Part shown: in pieces, positions 7,623-17,586 of the stretch
Position numbering within the stretch: position 1 is the first letter of the stretch
Layout: each line of letters opens with the position of its first letter
Virus record (IMG/VR): IMGVR_UViG_3300007640_000057
Span: 1 to 45,425 of that record
Direction: 5' to 3' (one strand)
From: a virus
Length of the DNA: 45,425 bases
The notes under the pieces: generated by a model
What the model was told of the DNA's origin: nothing
Databases searched by the model: none
The model's input: the letters and a program-made list of their open reading frames with translations, nothing else
Made by a program: the position numbers and the translations under genes

Positions 7623-10592
7623 TTAAACTGTATATCCGGCTGGGGGATCAATATCGAATAAATTAGGGTCAAAGTTGGCAATCTTTGAGAGAAGTTGACT
7701 ACCAGAAATGTCACATTGATGTTCTATTGCGTTAATGGTCACCTCACCTTCTTCCTCCATTGAAACCGATACCACGCGAAATACTCTTCCTCTCGCATTG
7801 GCCGTTCCAAGGACAAAAATGCTTCCCTTGTACGAGCTTGAAAGAATAGATGCCGACACGCTAGATAACGTAACCGGATCGCCTCCTGGCTTCCACACAA
7901 AAGCAGTGCCGCTAATTGTGCCTTCATTAGAATAAGGTAAAATAATCGTACCGTCATCAGTCACTGACCCTGTTCTAATATCTTCATATTGATTATCCTC
8001 CAAGTGGACAATAATATAGCTGCCTGGCTGAACAGGAGCCTCAGTCGGAAATGTTTGAAATTCAACTGCACGAGTAGAGAATTGTCGCTGGTTGATTAAT
8101 AACATTGCATAATTAATTGCCTGCGATTTGGAAGTGACAAAACTAGATAAATCAAAAGTGCTTTTACTGGCAAACGCCTCATTGATTCCTTTTTTGGAAA
8201 CTGTTACGCTTGTTGACCGAGCAAATGCATCGTTAGTTGACTGGTCTCGATAAACAATTGTTGCAATTAAATCTTGAGTTGAATCCCCATAATCAAAGAA
8301 CTGCTCCTTGTAAGTTCCTTCAAGGATATTGCCTTGATTAAAGATTGCCGATGGAGTAATATTACGAGACACCTGTCCGCTGCTATTATAAGGCACTGCC
8401 GGAATCAAGGTCTCCTTTCCACCAATTTTCGCCAATTCCAGCAACGAATAAGGTGCAACTTCTGCCCAAAATTGCCTCCACGCTCTAGGGTCAGCAATCA
8501 CCCCGTCCATGTAATAGCCGTTTGCTATACAAAATTGTCTGCAAGTGTATAAAGACGTTACGTCAATTGCCTCTTCAACGGTATAGCGTCCAACACCATT
8601 AATATCATCAAGCAAAGTGTCAAGGAAAATGTCTGGAGCATATGAAGATGGGTTTAGTGGCAAACTACTGATAGGCAGGCCGGGGTTTGTGATCTGTCTG
8701 ACTACCTTACCTCTCGTAACGAATACGCTTAGGTTTTTTAAACTTGTTAAAAACTGACTACTATAAGCATTTAAGCCAACGAGACACAGTCCCTGATAAA
8801 GCTCAGGGTAAGCAGCCGCGTAGTTTACAACTTGCTGCTCAGATACTGCTGTAATTGAAATTTCTGGTCCATTGTCAAAGGAAGTTCTAATATTAGTGTC
8901 AGAGCGAACTGAATATAAAGTCCATTCTTGTAACAAAGGAGGTGCTGTGTTTTGAATGTTATTAAAACTGCGAATTGATCCCTGAAAGAAGAAAATATTA
9001 TCAATAGTATTAATGCTTCCACCATGAGACAGCAAAGCAACCGTGCTACTGCCTCCAAGTTTAATATTTTCAGCCACCAAATCAACAACAGGCTCAAATT
9101 CAAACTCCATATAATTAGATTCGCCGTTAGGAGTTAAAAATGTCAATGGAATAAAATAATCATTATCCGCAGCTCTTCGTATGCAGAAAATAATTGCTGG
9201 CTTTGTCCATAAAACATCTCCTCGTTTTCTGTATCGAATGGTGAAAAATGCCGCCCTATTTTTGTAACCATTATCAGCAAAAGAAAAATTACTTACATTC
9301 GTCTCTCCATACGTCGGCTGCCTACCGGATACAAACATGAAAACACGCGCCTTGATTGCAAAATGCACAATTCGCACTTGCGAAACTGTTTCGTAAGAAG
9401 CGATAAAAATTCTATTAATGCTTTTATATCCGCTCCTAGCATCTTCACTATTAGTACTGCCATATGGAACACTGCATAACGGTCCTGATTCAATGCATTG
9501 AAACACAACACTACCATTCCCAGGGCCATTGAGATCAGGCTGTCCTGAGGTTAAACTTGTTAGCTGAAACCTTGCTGCTCCAAGCTTGTAAATACCACCA
9601 AGTTCTAATGATTGAAACAACGTAGATCTAATCTGTTGTGCTTCTCTGTTTTCAGGAGTGCCTCCTCCGTCAAAATCAACTCTGACAAATTCAAGCGTAA
9701 AAGAACTTCCTTCGGGGAAATCTTCGGTCGAGCCAGCCGCATCAGGCCATTGACTAGGACGATCTGGAATTCTGATCCCAAGGTTAATCGTTTCTTCTTC
9801 CCCTGATTCAGTTCTATTTGTATAATTTACATTAATTGGCACTGGATTAATTAATCCAAGAGAAGCTGCAGATGCAGGAGAATATGACTGACTAAATCCT
9901 TCATACCTAACCGTACTATCGAGATTAATTACAGGCGCAAACATTTCTTGAGTTGCAACGCCTGATGTAAAGAATGGATCACTCGTATCTCCTCTCACCA
10001 AATCATCTTGACGAATCGCATTATCTCCTGGAAGCACATTACTGAAATACAGCCATGCCGAGGATCCGACAAATTGACGAATCAAAGTTTGACCAAAAGC
10101 TGTTTTGTCAGGATCAATACTTGAAATTATTCCTGCTCCAACTACGCCCATTAACTGTGCATATTGATTTCCTCCATTGCTATACACTGCAGAATAAAGA
10201 AGTGACGTATTGACCCTGACGCCTCCATAGGGATTATCCGTACTGGTATAAACTAAATTAATGGGATCTCCAAACCGAGCAAGTTCTTGCGCTGATTCAA
10301 ATCCATACCTGGGGCTAAATCTTTGATCCCTAGTTGTTGGAGCATTTTCTGCCTCAATTGTTGGAACATCGACATTTGGTCTTGGAGCAAGTAATGCTGC
10401 TCCAACTTGAAACAATACGCCAACAACAGTAAGAACAAGAGCCGTCACTCCAAAGTCGTTGCGAATATCAAAAACAGTTCCTTGTTTTGGGTCACTATAT
10501 TCCGCCTGCAGTCTTCTGAATTCAAAATAATCTGCCTCCGAGATGTTCAGAGTTTCAATTAACGCTTTTTCGTAAGGCAGAAGAGGGCGCAT
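7623..10592 (-). CDS. J-like tail tip / central fibre protein (989 aa)
   Basis: Its length and place directly after an NlpC/P60-like peptidase gene match the lambda K-I-J order, where J is the tail-tip protein that contacts the receptor. The N-terminus (MRPLLPYEKALIET) is followed by a hydrophobic stretch at about residues 48-68 (FGVTALVLTVVGVLFQVGAA), like the hydrophobic N-terminal segment of J/gp tip families, and then APRPNVDVPT. The C-terminal third carries beta-rich segments (VQPGSYIIVHLEDN, YKGSIFVLGTANARGRVFRVVSV) like the fibronectin/hub part of tip proteins. The ATG directly abuts the TAA of the upstream gene, so translation is probably coupled. Confidence 0.72.
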   Translation of the reverse strand: MRPLLPYEKALIETLNISEADYFEFRRLQAEYSDPKQGTVFDIRNDFGVTALVLTVVGVLFQVGAALLAPRPNVDVPTIEAENAPTTRDQRFSPRYGFESAQELARFGDPINLVYTSTDNPYGGVRVNTSLLYSAVYSNGGNQYAQLMGVVGAGIISSIDPDKTAFGQTLIRQFVGSSAWLYFSNVLPGDNAIRQDDLVRGDTSDPFFTSGVATQEMFAPVINLDSTVRYEGFSQSYSPASAASLGLINPVPINVNYTNRTESGEEETINLGIRIPDRPSQWPDAAGSTEDFPEGSSFTLEFVRVDFDGGGTPENREAQQIRSTLFQSLELGGIYKLGAARFQLTSLTSGQPDLNGPGNGSVVFQCIESGPLCSVPYGSTNSEDARSGYKSINRIFIASYETVSQVRIVHFAIKARVFMFVSGRQPTYGETNVSNFSFADNGYKNRAAFFTIRYRKRGDVLWTKPAIIFCIRRAADNDYFIPLTFLTPNGESNYMEFEFEPVVDLVAENIKLGGSSTVALLSHGGSINTIDNIFFFQGSIRSFNNIQNTAPPLLQEWTLYSVRSDTNIRTSFDNGPEISITAVSEQQVVNYAAAYPELYQGLCLVGLNAYSSQFLTSLKNLSVFVTRGKVVRQITNPGLPISSLPLNPSSYAPDIFLDTLLDDINGVGRYTVEEAIDVTSLYTCRQFCIANGYYMDGVIADPRAWRQFWAEVAPYSLLELAKIGGKETLIPAVPYNSSGQVSRNITPSAIFNQGNILEGTYKEQFFDYGDSTQDLIATIVYRDQSTNDAFARSTSVTVSKKGINEAFASKSTFDLSSFVTSKSQAINYAMLLINQRQFSTRAVEFQTFPTEAPVQPGSYIIVHLEDNQYEDIRTGSVTDDGTIILPYSNEGTISGTAFVWKPGGDPVTLSSVSASILSSSYKGSIFVLGTANARGRVFRVVSVSMEEEGEVTINAIEHQCDISGSQLLSKIANFDPNLFDIDPPAGYTV

Positions 10593-10976
10593 TTAATTAT
10601 CGCAGTTCATTCTAAATATTTTAATCGGTTTCAGTCGTGGTGTCCAGAATGAAGACCCTTGCTGACGTATTGTTAAATAACCATTTGAAATTACAGTGCC
10701 AAGTCCCAATTGTTTATCATTCATTGAAACCAACGCAACATCACCGTCCTTGGACTCTGTAACCTCAAGCGCAATATCAGACAGTTGTCTTAAAATTGCC
10801 TTTACTGTTGATCGACATTGCTCTCGCTCATAAGCCCATTGAAAGTCCGCTTCATAGTCATGCAGTTTTAATTCTCTTCTTGCTTCACAAACAAGCGCAA
10901 AACAATCAGTTTCATTATTCCCATCACCTGGCTTTGCGCCAAATTTATAGCGAAGCCCCAGTAATTTACTCCACAT
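10593..10976 (-). CDS. NlpC/P60-like tail-associated peptidase
   Basis: 127 residues from ATG at 10976; the ATG overlaps the TGA of the upstream gene as TGATG, which supports this start. LLGLRYKFGAKPGDGNNETDCFALV matches the NlpC/P60 pattern of a small GxxY...G segment followed by a catalytic DC pair; the candidate nucleophile is Cys25. I do not see an unambiguous catalytic His further on, so activity is uncertain. In siphophages this protein sits in the tail tip and either opens the cell wall or helps process the tip (lambda K type). Confidence 0.65.
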   Translation of the reverse strand: MWSKLLGLRYKFGAKPGDGNNETDCFALVCEARRELKLHDYEADFQWAYEREQCRSTVKAILRQLSDIALEVTESKDGDVALVSMNDKQLGLGTVISNGYLTIRQQGSSFWTPRLKPIKIFRMNCDN

Positions 10977-11473
10977 CACTTGAAGTTAATCCTTGAGTTT
11001 GTAGGAAGTTGGCCTGAGTTGCGACGAGTGAATGTACCAGCAGGAAACACTCCATTTACGCCGTCCATAGCACTTTTAAACCGAAGTTCAATCGTGGTTT
11101 CGGAGTAACTAGCGCCAACGCCAATGTAATAACTTGTGTATTCCGACATCGTTAAATAATTAGCAGACGATGGAGAGGGAGATGTCGAGTTTGTTTCTAC
11201 CCATCGTGTTTTAAGGGTAAGATTTGAAAGCTTGTTGCCATTGCCTGATTCAACTAAACTTAAAGCGAAACTAGAAAATGGAAATAATAACGCAAGCGTT
11301 TCGTTCTCTCCATTCAGTTGAGATGTGGCCCCTTGTACTGAAAAAGATGCAAAACGATGACCTTCATACGTTTCTCCTTGAAAGAAATTTTGAAACGCAA
11401 AACCCTGTGTTGGTCCAATAAATCCAGGCTGTGAATACGCCTGAATATTAGCCATGTTGACAATATTAATCAT
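10976..11473 (-). CDS. Minor tail protein (L-like position)
   Basis: 165 residues in the slot of lambda minor tail protein L, between an M-like gene and the NlpC/P60 gene. No family motif is evident; composition is that of a virion protein (serine/threonine rich, one cysteine). Two starts are possible: ATG at 11473, 2 nt after the upstream stop (TAACAATG), or ATG at 11455 giving MANIQAYSQPGF. The second resembles other starts in this operon (ATG GCT after a CAAC leader). Lambda L binds an iron-sulphur cluster, but the needed cysteines are not visible here. Confidence 0.6.
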   Translation of the reverse strand: MINIVNMANIQAYSQPGFIGPTQGFAFQNFFQGETYEGHRFASFSVQGATSQLNGENETLALLFPFSSFALSLVESGNGNKLSNLTLKTRWVETNSTSPSPSSANYLTMSEYTSYYIGVGASYSETTIELRFKSAMDGVNGVFPAGTFTRRNSGQLPTNSRINFK

Positions 11474-11475
11474 TG

Positions 11476-11895
11476 TTACGTAGAGTAATTAAGCTCACCA
11501 ATAAGCTTAACAGTTACCGTGCTAAGGCTTCTTTCGTTTGCTTCAATGTTTGGAGGTTCCACATAAAACCATCTAATATAAGTTAAATTTAACTTGGAAG
11601 ACAGGCTAGATGACATTCCTGCGAAGGTTCCAAGCCCAGCCAGGGGAGAGAGGGATGGATTAAATTGAAGTTGAAAGCGGTTCTGCTGATTATTTGCATT
11701 ATGGTAATGATCCCAAATAAGAATCACATTTGTTTCTGTTATGTTTTCAAACACTAAGTCAAGAAGATAGTTGCCCATTAAATTACCAAAATTCCTCCTG
11801 ACAACAACACCATTTAACGCTCTATATTCTTTCCGCGCAGGTTCTGCCATGCGAAGCGTCCTGCGAGTTGGGGCAATGGATGGAAAATCAGACAT
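11476..11895 (-). CDS. Minor tail protein (M-like position)
   Basis: 139 residues, directly downstream of the tape measure gene, where lambda-type phages carry gpM and related distal-tail proteins. Central segment NYLLDLVFENITETNVILIWDHYHNA and a beta-rich C-terminus (STVTVKLIGELNYST) fit a small virion protein, but I see no diagnostic motif. The start ATG at 11895 lies 6 nt after the tape measure stop. Function is inferred from gene order only. Confidence 0.6.
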   Translation of the reverse strand: MSDFPSIAPTRRTLRMAEPARKEYRALNGVVVRRNFGNLMGNYLLDLVFENITETNVILIWDHYHNANNQQNRFQLQFNPSLSPLAGLGTFAGMSSSLSSKLNLTYIRWFYVEPPNIEANERSLSTVTVKLIGELNYST

Positions 11896-11901
11896 GATTA
11901 A

Positions 11902-14900
11902 TTAGCGAAGGCCAATTTGACGACGAGTTGCTGGAGAATTTTGAAGCTTGTTTAATGCTAATTGACTGCCGCGACTAGCGCCATCTTTCGCTGCATCGCG
12001 TCTTGTTTGAGCCATTGCAAGCTCCAATTGATCGCGACTGACGTATTCCACGCCACCAATATTTGTGGTTTCAAAGCTCATATTAAGCACAGAAGGAGAC
12101 GGCATACCAGGAGCGCCTTTACCCATCACATCACGCGCTGAACGGCCTCCAAATTGCACTGGAATGCTTCTTCCGTCAGGCAGGGGTACAACTGCTTCGT
12201 TGTACCTTCCTTCGCCTACAAGGCCAAGTGTAGGGCCTTTGACGACGCCGCCATTTGCGAAAGCCTGAAATCCTCCTTTCAATACATTGCCATTGGCGCT
12301 ACCAATAACGGGGAAGGCTTGAGGGCTGAGATTGCCGAAGCCAGTCGTATTGAAGCTAGACACATCACCGCCACTTACAGGCAGGCCGCCGCCTCCGCCA
12401 CCGCCACCGCCACCAAAGCTTGGTCCTCCTAACGCTTTAAGGATTGCCTGGAGAGTAATCATTGCAACTTGCTTCGCAATAATTTCTGCAGCCATTGCAA
12501 CAAAGCTTTCTCCAATGGATTGAAGCATATCAGATAATGCTTCTTGCATGCCTTTAGAACCATTCACCACATCTTGGAACGCTTGACCAAATGCGCTTCC
12601 AATTGTTTGAGCAACATTTTGATAAATGGCCTTAATCTCTTCAGCTTTAATTGCAAGTTCTTCTAATTGAGCTAATTGCTCTACTTGCTCAGGAGCAAAC
12701 CCTTCCTGGCGTAATCTTTCGCGAATTTCTTGCCCTGGCGTAATTGCGCCTGCCATTGCAAGGCGACCCTGTAAACCTGCTTGAGTTTCTTCAAACTTCT
12801 TGCGCTGTTTTTCTAATTCATTTGATCTTTCTAGCGACTCGTTCCTTGCATCATACGCTGCAGCCGCTCTACGAATAAAATCAATGGTTGGCTGCATTTG
12901 AGCGATATAGTCTGCCCCTAAATCATTAGCTTGTTGTTGAACTAAATTATTAAATACTTGCACTGCGGTAAGCTCTTTCTTGCCACTCTTAAGCAGTTGC
13001 TCTTTTTTCCTTAAGTCTTCTGTTCGTTGTGCTAAATCTTCTCCAAATGCAATCAATGGAGCGCCCATTGTTGTAGTAAATTCTGCATAAGCAAGTTTTT
13101 TGCGATCTTCAAGGTTTCGCTTTGCGTCTTGAACTGCCTTGGCTCTTGTGCCAGTCGTAACTTTATTTGCTTTTTCTAGATCTCTGTTGTACTGATCTAT
13201 GGCAACGAGTTCATCGTATTTGACTTTCTCTTTGGCCATTAAGATTTCTTTTTGTCGCTTCGTGAGACTTACGTCATTTTCAATAGCTTTTTGCGCTTGT
13301 TTCAATGCAAGGTCATATTGTAATTTCAAGTCAGGATCATACGGCTGAAGTTCTTTGCCTTTGCCTTTATCCTTACCTTGAAGCTCTACTTTTGTCCGAG
13401 GAGGCAACATTGCAGTTGCTCTTTCTCCAGCAACACGCTCAGCGTTTCTAACAGTCTTTTCTGCGGCCACTCTCTCGTCAACAGCCTTTTCATACGCAGT
13501 TTCCGCTTTTAGCAGATTCTGCTCGGCTAAAGCAACTCCCACTCCCGCAGTAGAGCCTTTTCTTTGTTTAGCTTCTTTAAGCTCTCTTCTTCTAGCTGCA
13601 AGTATTAAATTTGCAGATTGTTCTACTCCCTGCTTTGTCGTAAGAACTGCTTGAGCAGCAGCTACGTCTCCGGCACCAGCAATGCCATCTAATTGCTTCT
13701 TCAGTTGCGCCACATCGCTAGCCGCTTGCCTTGCATTGTCCCCCACGCCTAACAGCGCATTAGCAATACCAGCAATGACCAGTCCAATACCAAGAGTAGC
13801 AATTCCCGTTAAAGCTCCGGTAAAAATGATAGCCGCACTCCGAGCAACTACAAAAGCTTTTTGAAGCCCCAACATTCCTTTTGTAAGACCAAAAATCAAA
13901 CCAGTAAAACTTCTAATTTGAGCAGCGGCCATCGCAGCAATGAATTTATAAATTGCAGCAATTGTTGGAGCAATTCCAGTGCTAACTAATAATTTAAATG
14001 CAGCAGTCACCCCACCAATGGCAACGCCAAATATCACAAGCCCGCGCCCTAGTCCAGTGTTTAAAAAATTCAATGCTGCGCTAACTGTAGAAACGATCAA
14101 TGGAGTTAATTGAGCAAAGAATTGCCCAAGAGACGCAACAGAAGAAGCAGCCTCTCTTACTGCAGGCGCAAGTTGTTGAATTGCGTCATAAATAGCACGA
14201 GCCCTTGGAGATAAAGCTTCTGCGGCATCGGCAGTGTCACTAAAATTGCCAGATAGTACCGTAAAAACATCAGTTACATCTTTAATTAATCTCTGAATTT
14301 CTGGGCCAAATGCTGCAGCGAATTCATCAACAATAGGAGCAAGAGCCTCATACATCTCCTTCATTGCGTTGTTAATTGAATTCGTCATGCCCTGAAGCGT
14401 TTTAGCTGCACCTTCTGCACCCTTCCCGAATCTTTCATCAAAAACGATTCCCAGATTGGAAAACACTTGCTCCATTGCCTTGCCGCTTAACTGCCCGTCT
14501 TCCATAGCCTTCTTGAAGTCAGCCATAGACATGCCAGCCGCATCAGCCATGAGAGACAACGCGCCGGGAATGACATCACCCAATTGCCCCGTAACTTCTT
14601 CGGACATGATCTTGCCCTTAGATGCCATTTGAGAGAAAGCGTATGTCACGCGATCTACTTGGTCAGGAGTGAGGGAAAGTGTCGCGGCTGCTTGAGAGAT
14701 GCCAGTGAATAAGCCTTGAATCGTACTGTCGTCAATGCCAGCGGGATTCATCGAAGCGTAAAGTCGAGCAAAGCCAGTGCGAGCACTTTCTAATGGCACG
14801 TTAAACTTTGCAACAGTGTCGTTAATAAATTGCAGTGATTGCTCAAACGCTGGCGTGTTATTTGTAATAGCTCGCAACTGGTTCTCGAAGCTATCCAAAG

Positions 14901-16581
14901 ACTTAGCCGCCTGGAATGCTTGATTTGGTAAATCAGTTATAAATGCCAGTGCCTTATACGCAGTTCCAAACAGCAATACTTGTTTGATTGCATTTCCAAA
15001 CTCTCCAGTCAGTTCAGAGACTGCTCCTGTCAAAGGAAGGCGACCCTGCTGCAATGGAGCCAAGCTTGACGCCAGACGTTTTGCTTGACCGGCCATTTGA
15101 CCGATGCCGCCTCGTGCACGTCGTCCGCCGCGTCCGCCACCACCAGCCATCGACGGCTGAAATGGAACAATTGCTCCTCCACGAGGAGGCTGTGCATATT
15201 GCCTAAATGGCCCGGCAGGACCACTACCCCCAGCACCCAAGGCAAACCCTTGTGGTCCTTCCGCCATAACAGAAGCACTTCTTGCGGCTGATCTTTTATA
15301 AGCTTCAGCAATTCTCCTGCCTCTAACGTCTCCCGGTCCTCCATAACGCGCTGCCTGTCGTCCAACAGCGGAAGGCAGTAATCCCGCAACTCTACTAGGA
15401 GCCAATTGCGCTTGACCGATTTCGCGAACGCTAACTTGCCTGATACGCTGATTCAAAGAGTCAACAAACACATAAGCAGCGGCGCGAAGAATGTTTTTAA
15501 GTTCTACACCAAGGTCCGATGGAAGATATTTTGCGGCAGCAATTGATTGACCAGGCAAAGCCGCTTGTGAAACGCCTGTTAAAGCCCTGCCAGTAGCAGA
15601 GGGGCCAATGGGAATCGTTCGAGAAGGAACTGTAGCGGGAAAATCAATTGCAGGAGGAAGACGACGTGCTGCTGCTTGCTGCCTCAACACTTCAGGATCA
15701 ACGCCTGCCATATACATAACGGCACGCGCGATTTGGTCAAGGAACGACCTCTTGATCTTCCTCGGCTCTTGCATTTGCATTTTCAAATTGCCAAGGATGC
15801 TTTCCATGGCAATATCATCTAACTCAAGCAGCTTTTTCTGCATCGCTGCTTTCGTTTTTAACTTGCTTCTTCCCGCCACTTTAGCGGTTGTGAGCATTTG
15901 TTGTAATTCTTTTGAAGTTGCTTGCTCTACGGCGTTCTGGAATCGAGCGCGTCGCCCAGCGCCAGTAGGCGTTTGTCCGGGCATGTTGCCGCCTGACAAG
16001 CCTTGTGTTCGCATAAATTCATACAGACCTGCGGCTCCTGTAGGACCAGCAGCAAAAGCCGCGCCTCGTGAAACTTCTCCAACCTCGGCTTTTACTTTTA
16101 CTTTGATTCCTTTAAGCTTGCCCTCTACGTCTCTGCGAAATTGAGTTACATCAGCATTTGTGATCCCGCTTTTAATGCTGACAGGAAACCTTAATTTCCC
16201 TCCACCTTGAGCAACTTGTTGATTTTCGTTAAATTTACGCCTTAACTGAGCAACTGTTAGCTGAACATCTCTGCCTGTTGCCGCAGCACGAATGCTGACA
16301 GGAATCTCTACAGCATCACGTTTCGCAAGAGCATCAAGACGCGCTTGAATTTGGTCAAATTGTCTGCCAGTGAGCCCTCCAACTAAATTAAGTTCAACGT
16401 TAAATTTCTTGCGCTTTATCGCCCTGTCTAAATTTCTTATTTCCTTGTTAAGGACTTGCCTGTTAAACTTTACCTGCAACTGAGCAGTAAATTCACTTTG
16501 CGCGATATTAACGGCTTTCCGCATTTGCTGGCGGAAATAAACCAGATCAAGACCAACGCCAAGCTTTAACTCAGGTGCCAT
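11902..16581 (-). CDS. Tape measure protein (1559 aa)
   Basis: The longest tail gene after the fibre, placed directly after the tail chaperones. It has a mostly helical, Ala/Gln/Arg-rich N-terminal region. A typical tape-measure core domain lies at about residues 560-750 (LDSFENQLRAITNNTPAFEQ, FSQMASKGKIMSEEVTGQLGD, AMEDGQLSGKAMEQVF). Hydrophobic segments follow at about 830-950 (GLVIFGVAIGGVTAAFKLLV, GIATLGIGLVIAGIANALLG), of the kind thought to enter the host membrane, then a long lysine/glutamate-rich coiled coil. A ten-glycine run sits near residue 1395. At roughly 0.15 nm per residue the tail would be about 230 nm; this is an inference from the family rule. Confidence 0.93.
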   Translation of the reverse strand: MAPELKLGVGLDLVYFRQQMRKAVNIAQSEFTAQLQVKFNRQVLNKEIRNLDRAIKRKKFNVELNLVGGLTGRQFDQIQARLDALAKRDAVEIPVSIRAAATGRDVQLTVAQLRRKFNENQQVAQGGGKLRFPVSIKSGITNADVTQFRRDVEGKLKGIKVKVKAEVGEVSRGAAFAAGPTGAAGLYEFMRTQGLSGGNMPGQTPTGAGRRARFQNAVEQATSKELQQMLTTAKVAGRSKLKTKAAMQKKLLELDDIAMESILGNLKMQMQEPRKIKRSFLDQIARAVMYMAGVDPEVLRQQAAARRLPPAIDFPATVPSRTIPIGPSATGRALTGVSQAALPGQSIAAAKYLPSDLGVELKNILRAAAYVFVDSLNQRIRQVSVREIGQAQLAPSRVAGLLPSAVGRQAARYGGPGDVRGRRIAEAYKRSAARSASVMAEGPQGFALGAGGSGPAGPFRQYAQPPRGGAIVPFQPSMAGGGGRGGRRARGGIGQMAGQAKRLASSLAPLQQGRLPLTGAVSELTGEFGNAIKQVLLFGTAYKALAFITDLPNQAFQAAKSLDSFENQLRAITNNTPAFEQSLQFINDTVAKFNVPLESARTGFARLYASMNPAGIDDSTIQGLFTGISQAAATLSLTPDQVDRVTYAFSQMASKGKIMSEEVTGQLGDVIPGALSLMADAAGMSMADFKKAMEDGQLSGKAMEQVFSNLGIVFDERFGKGAEGAAKTLQGMTNSINNAMKEMYEALAPIVDEFAAAFGPEIQRLIKDVTDVFTVLSGNFSDTADAAEALSPRARAIYDAIQQLAPAVREAASSVASLGQFFAQLTPLIVSTVSAALNFLNTGLGRGLVIFGVAIGGVTAAFKLLVSTGIAPTIAAIYKFIAAMAAAQIRSFTGLIFGLTKGMLGLQKAFVVARSAAIIFTGALTGIATLGIGLVIAGIANALLGVGDNARQAASDVAQLKKQLDGIAGAGDVAAAQAVLTTKQGVEQSANLILAARRRELKEAKQRKGSTAGVGVALAEQNLLKAETAYEKAVDERVAAEKTVRNAERVAGERATAMLPPRTKVELQGKDKGKGKELQPYDPDLKLQYDLALKQAQKAIENDVSLTKRQKEILMAKEKVKYDELVAIDQYNRDLEKANKVTTGTRAKAVQDAKRNLEDRKKLAYAEFTTTMGAPLIAFGEDLAQRTEDLRKKEQLLKSGKKELTAVQVFNNLVQQQANDLGADYIAQMQPTIDFIRRAAAAYDARNESLERSNELEKQRKKFEETQAGLQGRLAMAGAITPGQEIRERLRQEGFAPEQVEQLAQLEELAIKAEEIKAIYQNVAQTIGSAFGQAFQDVVNGSKGMQEALSDMLQSIGESFVAMAAEIIAKQVAMITLQAILKALGGPSFGGGGGGGGGGLPVSGGDVSSFNTTGFGNLSPQAFPVIGSANGNVLKGGFQAFANGGVVKGPTLGLVGEGRYNEAVVPLPDGRSIPVQFGGRSARDVMGKGAPGMPSPSVLNMSFETTNIGGVEYVSRDQLELAMAQTRRDAAKDGASRGSQLALNKLQNSPATRRQIGLR

Positions 16582-16612
16582 ATCAAATGCGCTAATATTT
16601 TACAGTTTAGCT

Positions 16613-17089
16613 TTATTCTACTTCCCTTGATGAGGCATTTTTGAGTTCTTCGGCCATCATTCCAATTACACTGCCACTCATTTTCCTTGTTTTTAACAAT
16701 CTTTGCAACACTCTTAAGCTCTCATCTGTAATACCAGTTTCTTTTTTAATCTTTCGAGGATCAAACGGCAAGAAATCTTCAACAGTGTTTTTAGCTTTTT
16801 TCCCTGCAACAGCACCAAGAACAACAGTTGCAAGTTTTGCTGTAGAAACACTATGGAGATTATATTTTGTAATATCCTGCTTTTCAATCCATTTCATTGC
16901 AATCACTACATCTTGCACACGTTGCATGCCAAAATTCTCCGCATGCCACCGACTGTCTTTATAGTCAGACGACGACAAGCGGAAATAAATTTCGTTCCAA
17001 TTTGTAAGATTTTTTAGAACTCGACGGGCTCTTCGTTCGAGTCTTTCGGGCTCGCTAAGGAATTCTTCTTCGGAGTCGGTGCTTTTCCC
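16613..17089 (-). CDS. Tail assembly chaperone, frameshift-expressed C-terminal part (GT/T-like)
   Basis: This is the -1 frame half of a G/GT-type chaperone pair. The frame is open from just past a TAG at about 17093 to the stop at 16613 and has no ATG before residue M of GMQRVQD, well inside the conserved-looking part. It is therefore best read as a fusion to the upstream ORF through the slippery heptamer at 17083-17089. After the slip the protein reads GKSTDSEEEFLSEPERLERR and continues through NWNEIYFRLSSSDYKDSRWH to NASSREVE. In lambda the GT form recruits the tube protein while G coats the tape measure; the same roles are inferred here. Confidence 0.72.
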   Translation of the reverse strand, partial: GKSTDSEEEFLSEPERLERRARRVLKNLTNWNEIYFRLSSSDYKDSRWHAENFGMQRVQDVVIAMKWIEKQDITKYNLHSVSTAKLATVVLGAVAGKKAKNTVEDFLPFDPRKIKKETGITDESLRVLQRLLKTRKMSGSVIGMMAEELKNASSREVE

Positions 17090-17586
17090 AGGCTATCTCC
17101 CTTGACCTCCTCTTCCTGTTCAGAAACGATAAATTCCACCACTTTAGCAATTAAACGTCGCCCCATTGATTTAGTGTCTTCAATGGACCAATCATCAACA
17201 CGAGTCCATTGTTCATCAATCAAGGCTTCACCACGACAACGAATGAAAGTGGTTGCCATGCGTGCATTATTTGCTTCCACGCCACCAGAATCACTCAACA
17301 TGTCAAGTGTTTCTTCGGCAAAATCTTCCAGAAGCTCCATCTCGTTCATATCACCATTACCTTGAAGAAGGTCAAAAGCTTCGGTAAGAGAAACGTCTTT
17401 TGCTTTTGCAATTCGTTTTGCAAGTTGCACTGCACGAATCGTTGCTTGACTTTGAGACTTACTTGCTTCTTCCTGTTCAATAGCTTCCGCTACAAGCCAG
17501 CCACCATGCTTCTGTAAACGCAATGTAGGCAGTAGTTCAAAATATTCAGGCTCTTTGCCTTGAAGAACGAAACTATACTTGCTCAT
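17014..17586 (-). CDS. Tail assembly chaperone (G-like)
   Basis: 190 residues, acidic and helical, starting MSKYSFVLQGKEPEYFELLPTL. It lies between the head-tail connector/tube genes and the tape measure, the universal slot for tail chaperones, and ends in a charged low-complexity tail (KAPTPKKNSLASPKDSNEEPVEF). That tail is skipped when ribosomes slip at 17083-17089. Its start overlaps the end of the upstream 79-residue gene. The protein is expected to coat the tape measure during tail assembly and to be absent from finished virions. Confidence 0.75.
   Translation of the reverse strand: MSKYSFVLQGKEPEYFELLPTLRLQKHGGWLVAEAIEQEEASKSQSQATIRAVQLAKRIAKAKDVSLTEAFDLLQGNGDMNEMELLEDFAEETLDMLSDSGGVEANNARMATTFIRCRGEALIDEQWTRVDDWSIEDTKSMGRRLIAKVVEFIVSEQEEEVKGDSLGKAPTPKKNSLASPKDSNEEPVEF
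17083..17089 (-). promoter_or_regulatory. -1 programmed frameshift slippery site GGGAAAA
   Basis: The minus strand reads CTG GGA AAA GCA in the zero frame. G GGA AAA is a canonical X XXY YYZ heptamer, and its first base is the third base of a codon, as required ((17586-17089) mod 3 = 2). The -1 frame is closed by TAG only 4 nt upstream of the heptamer and is open for 159 codons downstream, so this is the only good place for the switch. Possible stimulatory stems follow (for example ACTCGA pairing with TCGAGT). The layout matches lambda G/GT. Confidence 0.85.

Noticed and set aside
15608-16144. Plus-strand frame of 178 codons inside the tape measure gene
   Set aside because: Antisense shadow of a strongly supported coding gene, with cysteine/proline-rich random composition.
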